Part shown: positions 59,423 through 64,000 of the stretch, one piece after another
Layout of the letters: each line of letters begins with the position of its first letter
Position numbering within the stretch: position 1 is the first letter of the stretch
Source of the DNA: Methanoculleus sp.
GTDB taxonomy: Archaea; Halobacteriota; Methanomicrobia; Methanomicrobiales; Methanoculleaceae
Assembly (NCBI RefSeq): GCF_020696975.1
Contig: NZ_JAJGBK010000014.1
Location: forward strand, 62,001 to 126,000
DNA length: 64,000 bases
Reading direction: 5' to 3'
The notes under the pieces: generated by a model
Told to the model about the DNA's origin: nothing
Seen by the model: the letters and a program-made list of their open reading frames with translations, nothing else
The model's database searches: none
Position numbers and translations under genes: made by a program

Positions 59423-60208
59423 ATGGCACGACGGATTACACTACCGGTCCGGTCCTTCGGCTCCGAGGTCGGGACGCCCACGGTCCCGGAGGTTGCAGAA
59501 TGGCTGAAAGGCATGAGAGGAGCGGAGGCGGACCTCACGACCTACCGGCTCAGCCGCTCGCTCGACGCCCAGGAGGGTGTCGCGGTGCCCGCAGCCGGGG
59601 GCGTCTTCTACGGCGAGCGGTGGCGGGAAGCCTTCCTCGGGATGAAGGACGGGGTGCTCGTCGGTGAGCCGGGCGTCGACCCGGCAGTGGTCGCCGGAGA
59701 CGCGCGCTTCGTCAGGACGAGGCAGAAAGACGCCTGGTTCTCTCTTCCGGCCCCCCACATGCTCCGGTTCCGGGACGGCTACATGGGAGACGCTGAGGAG
59801 TTCTCCGAGGCGATTGCGGACGGGTATGCCCGGCTTATGCGGGAGATGCGCGATCAGGGTGTGCGGGGGCATGTCCTGGTTGCGGACGAGGCGGACCCGA
59901 TCGAACTCGAGATGCTCGCGGGGAGGAAGATCCTCTTCTTCCCCCGGCGTCCGGAGAGGTTCGACCTCGATCTCCTGCTCGAGTACCAGGGCGACCTCAT
60001 CATCCCGGCAAAAGACCTCAACCGGGCAGGGGACCTGATGGAGCGGTTCCGTGTTAAGAGGATCACCCTCCTCGACCCGGACGCCGGGGACCTTGCGGCC
60101 ACCGCTACGTTCGCCGACCCGGATATGCTCGAGGTCGGCGGCTACTGCGAGGACGGTTGCCCGGACTACTGGAAACGTCTCATCGACCGGGCTTCTGTTC
60201 CGCGATAG
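59423..60208 (+). CDS. Conserved-looking protein of unknown function
   Basis: A 261-residue soluble protein that I do not recognise. It is arranged in alternating beta/alpha units: MARRITLPVRSFGSEVGTP, VPEVAEWLKGM, DLTTYRLSRSL, PGVDPAVVAGDARF, GYMGDAEEFSEAIADGYARL, GVRGHVLVADEADPIEL, GRKILFFPRRPERFDLDLLL, RVKRITLLDPDAGDL. The C-terminus has CEDGCPDYW, a possible metal site. Codon use matches neighbours. It converges on the DHH gene with a 29-bp overlap. It could be an alpha/beta regulator of DHH-type nucleotide metabolism, but this is a guess. Confidence 0.7.
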   Translation: MARRITLPVRSFGSEVGTPTVPEVAEWLKGMRGAEADLTTYRLSRSLDAQEGVAVPAAGGVFYGERWREAFLGMKDGVLVGEPGVDPAVVAGDARFVRTRQKDAWFSLPAPHMLRFRDGYMGDAEEFSEAIADGYARLMREMRDQGVRGHVLVADEADPIELEMLAGRKILFFPRRPERFDLDLLLEYQGDLIIPAKDLNRAGDLMERFRVKRITLLDPDAGDLAATATFADPDMLEVGGYCEDGCPDYWKRLIDRASVPR

Positions 60209-61169
60209 ACTCCGCGGTCTCCGCCAGACGGCGGTAATGGCGGTTCCGCTTGAAGAGCCAGAAGAGAAAGCGGTCGAGGAGGCTGAACGGAAACGTCCCC
60301 CCGGCCGCGTGGGGATGGCCGCCGCCAGAGAACTCCCGGGCGATGAGGTGGCTGATCGGGGGGACGGACCGGATGGAGATGCGGCCGTTTTCGGAGACGA
60401 TCACCTCGATATCGGTGCCGAGTTCTTCGCGGATGGCGTGAGCGGTCTCGCTCGGGTAGCCGTAGAGGGGGGCGAATGCTATCCGGTATCGGCCATCGGC
60501 TATGATGGTGGTCCGCCGGAGGCTCTTTTTGATATCCCGCTCCATCTCCCGGATGATCCGCTCATACTCGCCCTCCACCTTCGCATCGACGATCGTCCCC
60601 TGGACGAGGTTGTCGCGGACGTACTCCCGAAAGCCCTTCTGCATCACCACCTGGCCGAGCATCTTCGACCGGGGGTCCTGGTGCTTCCAGAGGTCGTAGT
60701 CGCAGACGACCCGTGCGATCTCCGCGGCCACCGGATCACCGTCGGCAAGGTCGCGGGCGACGATCCCGGTCGCACAGGTGGCGACGTCGATGTGGAGGAG
60801 GCTTGTCTTCGCATCAACGGCCCGGATCTCCTCGTCCTTCCAGCGATGGTGGTCGCGCCACTCGATCCGCCACCCGTTCGACCGCGCCTTCGCGAGCCGC
60901 TGCTCGACGCCCTGTTGGTAGCCGATATCCGATATGCTGAGAAGGTCGCCCCGCCCCGGAGAGCCGGCAACGGCGTCAAGAAGGGAGAGGAACTTGCCGA
61001 CCGGAGACCAGACGGTGAAGACGTCCCCATACTTCCTCCGGTGGATGGCGTCGCTCCCGACGGCGTCGAGGTCGTTGTGGGTGAGGTGTACGACGGTCTC
61101 CGTCCGCCCGGAGAGTGCCTGCATAAGGTTCGCGCCCCGGGTATCCGGTTTCTTATCGCTCCGGTCCAT
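60180..61169 (-). CDS. DHH-family phosphoesterase
   Basis: A 329-residue DHH/DHHA1 protein. Metal-binding motifs are VVHLTHNDLDAVGSDAIH (motif I), LLSISDIGY (motif II), WRDHHRWKD (the DHH-like motif III) and LHIDVATCATGIVA. The DHHA1 substrate-binding domain ends with IAREFSGGGHPHAAGGTFPF. Members hydrolyse cyclic di-nucleotides, nano-RNA or exonucleolytic ssDNA; the substrate cannot be fixed here. I use ATG 61167-61169. Confidence 0.9.
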   Translation of the reverse strand: MDRSDKKPDTRGANLMQALSGRTETVVHLTHNDLDAVGSDAIHRRKYGDVFTVWSPVGKFLSLLDAVAGSPGRGDLLSISDIGYQQGVEQRLAKARSNGWRIEWRDHHRWKDEEIRAVDAKTSLLHIDVATCATGIVARDLADGDPVAAEIARVVCDYDLWKHQDPRSKMLGQVVMQKGFREYVRDNLVQGTIVDAKVEGEYERIIREMERDIKKSLRRTTIIADGRYRIAFAPLYGYPSETAHAIREELGTDIEVIVSENGRISIRSVPPISHLIAREFSGGGHPHAAGGTFPFSLLDRFLFWLFKRNRHYRRLAETAESIAEQKPGR

Positions 61170-61246
61170 TGTCCAATAGTATCTGCACAGGACGAGATAA
61201 AAAGGCGGTTCAGGGCCCCTGCCGTCCTGCCGCCAGGCGAACATAG

Positions 61247-61255
61247 GATTTATTA
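61247..61255 (+). promoter_or_regulatory. TATA box of tRNA-Phe
   Basis: GATTTATTA in an otherwise GC-rich gap lies about 30 bp upstream of the first base of tRNA-Phe, at the distance expected for TBP-directed initiation. Confidence 0.5.
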
Positions 61256-61284
61256 GGGACGACAGACAACATTGTAAGGCAGAA

Positions 61285-61358
61285 GCCCCTGTAGCTCAGA
61301 CTGGGAGAGCGCCAGACTGAAGATCTGGTTGTCCCCGGTTCAAATCCGGGCGGGGGCA
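61285..61358 (+). tRNA. tRNA-Phe (anticodon GAA)
   Basis: A 74-nt cloverleaf. The acceptor stem GCCCCTG/CGGGGGC closes with discriminator A at 61358. The anticodon stem CCAGA/TCTGG carries loop CTGAAGA, giving anticodon GAA for Phe. The T-loop TTCAAAT is in place. CCA is not encoded, and no intron is present. Confidence 0.95.
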
Positions 61359-61500
61359 CTTCAAGCAACTTTCCTGATGAATTCCTTTGCAGCATGCGGC
61401 ACGAGCACCTGCGCATACGGCCGATCGTTCTCACAATCTGCCGTCGCGGCCTTTGAGCCCCTGAAAAGACCCTATCTGCCATAACAACAGAGAACATCTG

Positions 61501-62154
61501 ATGCGTATAAAGTTCTGTGGAACCGCCAGTCCTGCCGATATGCAGGCTGCAATCGATGCAGGTTGCGACGCGGTCGGGTTCATCATGGGCGTGACCCACA
61601 AGAGCAGCGATGTCGTAACGCCGCCGAAAGCCGCAAGGATGATACGCGAACTCCCGCCGTTCATCGAACCGGTCGCCGTCACCCACCTGCAGGAGACAGA
61701 AGACCTCATCAGGCTGGTGAGGGACTCGCACTGCACGACGTTGCAGATCCAGAACACCGTCGAGCCATCCGCGATAGACGTCATCCGCGACGCTCTTTCA
61801 TATATCAGGATCGTGAAAGCCGTTCACGTGATGGATGAGTCGGCCATCGAGACGGCAAAGCGCTACGAACCCTATGCCGACGCGCTCATCCTCGATACCA
61901 GGACGAAGGAGAAGATCGGGGGAACCGGGATCCCGCACGACTGGAACATCAGCGCAAAGATTGTGGCGAACACGGCAATTCCCGTGATACTCGCAGGGGG
62001 ACTCAGGCCGGAGAACGTCGCGGAGGCCATACGGAAGGTCCGCCCATACGGCGTCGATGTGCATACCGGCGTCAAGAAAGACGGTGTTCGCGATCGCGGG
62101 ATGACCCTGGCGTTTGCCCGCGAGGCAAGAGGTGCTCTGCCGGGACCGGAGTAA
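61501..62154 (+). CDS. trpF: Phosphoribosylanthranilate isomerase (TrpF family)
   Basis: A 217-residue TIM barrel. The N-terminal strand MRIKFCGTASPADM carries the catalytic Cys (C6). LILDTRTKEKIGGTGIPHDW has the catalytic Asp and substrate loop, and VILAGGLRPENVAEAI the phosphate site. Region 2 reads CDAVGFIMGVTHKSSDVVTPPKAARM, which diverges from the usual GFIFxxxSPRxV block. It converts PRA to CdRP in tryptophan synthesis. No other trp gene is adjacent, so it may be a stand-alone enzyme or a paralogue. Confidence 0.85.
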   Translation: MRIKFCGTASPADMQAAIDAGCDAVGFIMGVTHKSSDVVTPPKAARMIRELPPFIEPVAVTHLQETEDLIRLVRDSHCTTLQIQNTVEPSAIDVIRDALSYIRIVKAVHVMDESAIETAKRYEPYADALILDTRTKEKIGGTGIPHDWNISAKIVANTAIPVILAGGLRPENVAEAIRKVRPYGVDVHTGVKKDGVRDRGMTLAFAREARGALPGPE

Positions 62155-62271
62155 TCTGACCGCGCCGGGTCGGGCGGCCGGTTGTGCCGGAACCCATCCT
62201 GCCTACCTTTATCTGCGCATGCATCAGACCTACCCCTTGATACCGGAGAGACGCGGGAGACCGATCGCACC

Positions 62272-64000
62272 ATGCACGCAACGACACCTTCGATGCTGAC
62301 CGTCCCGGAGGCCGCCCATGACGGCTCCGACGAAGCCCTGCTCCTGCTCGATGCCGACAGAAGGGTCGTGCTGGTCAACCGGGCATTTCGCCGTCTCCTC
62401 TCGCTGCCTGACGACCGGGACCTCTCAGGGGCGGACGGGATGGCGCTCGTCCGCACCCATATCACACAGCATATCGCCGATCAGGAAGCAGCCGGGACGT
62501 TGCTTGCGGCGCTCCGGGCAGGAACGGCGCTCTCGAATCTTGAATGCCCGATCGCCCCCGGCCGGCGGATGGCGTGCTCGATCAGGGTCCCGGATGGTGG
62601 GATGGTGGCACTTCTGATCAGCGACATCACGGCGAGGGAGGAGAGCGAGGAGAAGCACCGTCGCCTTGAGCAGGAACTTGCTCACTACCGGGAACTCTTC
62701 GACCTCGCCCCCGACGGTTACTTCGTCTGCGACACCGGAGGGGTGATCCTCGACGTAAACAGGGCGGGAGCACGCCTTCTCGGCAGGGAGAGGGAGAGCC
62801 TGATCGGGACACCCGGCCAGTCTTACATCGTCCCGGGCTACAGGGAGGTCTGCCGGGACCTCATCGCACGCCTCGATCGCGGTGCCTCCGGTTCCCTGCA
62901 GGGGATCGAGGTATGGGTGCAGCCGGCGGCCGGGGAGCCCATCCCCGTCTCCCTCTCGGCCACGGCCGTCCGGGACGAATCAGGAAGTCTTACCGGGGTC
63001 CGGTGGCTCGCCCGGGACATCACCCGGAGAATTCAGGTGGACGCGGAGCGGGAGCGGCTGCTCGCCGAGAACCAGTCGCTCGCCGCCGACCTTGCAAAAG
63101 AGCGCGACATCCTCCGGACGGTCATGGAGCACACCGACGTCCACCTCGCCTATCTTGACACGGAGTTTCGGTTCGTTCGCGTGAACACGGCCTACGCGAA
63201 GGGGTCGGGGCACGCGAAGGAGGAACTTACGGGGCGAAGACACTTCGATCTCTTCCCGAACCCGGAGAACCAGGCGATCTTTGAGCGGGTGCGGGATACC
63301 GGAGAAGCGTTCAGAATTTACGCAAAGCCGTTTGTATACGAGAAGCAGCCTGAACGCGGGATGACCTACTGGGACTGGAGCCTCGTCCCGGTGAAGGGTG
63401 CAACCGGAGACGTTCAGGGGATGATCCTCTCGCTTGCCGACGTTACGGAGCGGATACGCGCAGAGGAGGCAGTCCGCACCCGGAACAAGAGGCTTGCCGT
63501 CCTGAACGCGGTCATCACGGCGTCGGCATCCGCGTTCACCCTGGACGAACTGCTGAATAACGCACTCGATGCGGTCCTCGATAACCTCTGGTTCGACGTC
63601 GGGCTGGTCTACATGCTGGAGGGGGAAGAGCATGGGCAGGCCGTCGCCCGGTGCCACCGGAAGGTCTCCGGGTTCACCCTGATGCATAACCAGACCCTCG
63701 ACGCCCGCAACCGGCCTTACAACCGGGTCTTCATCGCCGGCCGGCCCTGGTTCGTCGAGGGGGCGGAGGATGCCGAGAGCCGGGACCTGGACATACTCGC
63801 GGACTTCGGCGTCGCCTCCCTCGCCTTCATCCCGCTCGTCGCCGAGTCCTCCGTCGTCGGGGCGCTCGTGCTCGGGAGCACCGGAAGACAGGATATCCCG
63901 AAGGAGATCCGGCGGAGCCTTGAGGCGGTCGGCCGGGGGATCGGGGTCGGGGTTCTCCGGGGGATGCTGTACTCCCGGCTCGATGCAGCGAACCGGGAGG
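62272..64000 (+). CDS. Multi-PAS sensor protein (cut by window edge)
   Basis: At least 576 residues are present, running past the window end. It begins at ATG 62272 (MHATTPSML) and contains several PAS domains: about 20-115 (DEALLLLDADRRVVLVNRAF), 140-250 (PDGYFVCDTGGVILDVNRAGARLLGR), 285-405 (VHLAYLDTEFRFVRVNTAYAKGSGH). A GAF-like domain follows (from about 415, VITASASAFTLDELLNNAL). No membrane segment is visible. A kinase or output domain would lie beyond 64000. Similar methanogen proteins sense redox or ligands. Confidence 0.85.
   Translation, partial: MHATTPSMLTVPEAAHDGSDEALLLLDADRRVVLVNRAFRRLLSLPDDRDLSGADGMALVRTHITQHIADQEAAGTLLAALRAGTALSNLECPIAPGRRMACSIRVPDGGMVALLISDITAREESEEKHRRLEQELAHYRELFDLAPDGYFVCDTGGVILDVNRAGARLLGRERESLIGTPGQSYIVPGYREVCRDLIARLDRGASGSLQGIEVWVQPAAGEPIPVSLSATAVRDESGSLTGVRWLARDITRRIQVDAERERLLAENQSLAADLAKERDILRTVMEHTDVHLAYLDTEFRFVRVNTAYAKGSGHAKEELTGRRHFDLFPNPENQAIFERVRDTGEAFRIYAKPFVYEKQPERGMTYWDWSLVPVKGATGDVQGMILSLADVTERIRAEEAVRTRNKRLAVLNAVITASASAFTLDELLNNALDAVLDNLWFDVGLVYMLEGEEHGQAVARCHRKVSGFTLMHNQTLDARNRPYNRVFIAGRPWFVEGAEDAESRDLDILADFGVASLAFIPLVAESSVVGALVLGSTGRQDIPKEIRRSLEAVGRGIGVGVLRGMLYSRLDAANRE

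Noticed and set aside
61285-61400. tRNA-Phe as an integration site
   Set aside because: No duplicated 3' tRNA end, integrase or composition change was found near it.

Overview
The window is a gene-dense, GC-rich archaeal chromosome segment. Its content points to a methanogen of the order Methanomicrobiales, probably Methanoculleus or a close relative. The evidence is: archaeal or eukaryote-type information genes (RpoF/Rpb4, L21e, L31e, L39e, S19e, LX, aIF6, PDCD5, RNase P component 4, Pus10, TrmY, SRP54); a leuBCD/aks-type set; methanogen-specific DUF families (DUF655, DUF371, DUF473, DUF5611, HVO_0476); and several genes of bacterial type (MutS, MutL, exonuclease VII, a B12-dependent ribonucleotide reductase). 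The genus is inferred from family knowledge, not from any search.

Layout. 1-2.7 kb: end of a membrane protein gene, a GNAT acetyltransferase, a tautomerase-like protein and an orphan nitrogenase component 1-like protein. 2.7-5.6 kb: isopropylmalate or homoaconitate pathway genes (dehydrogenase, small and large dehydratase subunits) on the minus strand. 5.7-10.1 kb: mutS-mutL operon. 10.1-16.2 kb: accessory region with a candidate structured RNA, two exported proteins (PsbP-like; Lon-type S16 protease), a remnant of an iron-transport binding protein, a MATE exporter and a C45-type lipoprotein. 16.3-26.9 kb: one long minus-strand block of translation, secretion, RNA-processing and tRNA-modification genes (19 genes, including a 50-residue L39e). 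26.9-42 kb: mixed housekeeping, with purN, a CorC/CNNM-type membrane protein, exonuclease VII, a PAS histidine kinase, small Zn or DUF proteins, Hsp20, a CBS-ParB-like protein, a sugar nucleotidyltransferase, a SUI1 factor and B12-dependent RNR divergent from cobQ. 43.4-49.6 kb: a type IV pilus/Tad-like machine (ATPase, two membrane platform proteins, an accessory protein) with a divergent A24 prepilin peptidase. 49.6-62.2 kb: hisI, PIN-KH ATPase, leuS, a hairpin-rich intergenic element, PAC2 and DUF473 proteins, tRNA-Arg, a pilin-like protein, metG, a DHH phosphoesterase, tRNA-Phe and trpF. 62.3 kb to the end: a multi-PAS sensor protein running off the window.

Functional links: MutS and MutL, together with exonuclease VII 20 kb away, would make a bacterial-like mismatch-repair set. 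Pus10 and TrmY act in sequence on tRNA position 54. SRP54 and FtsY sit side by side. Cobyric acid synthase is divergent from a cobalamin-dependent RNR. The pilus ATPase/platform operon faces its prepilin peptidase across a 357-bp AT-rich promoter region.

No CRISPR array, insertion sequence, rRNA or defence cluster was seen. The strongest unexplained signals are non-coding: a TATA-to-oligo-T structured RNA candidate at about 10.26-10.51 kb, and clusters of short perfect hairpins in intergenic DNA (54.8, 43.3, 16.25 and 0.65 kb).
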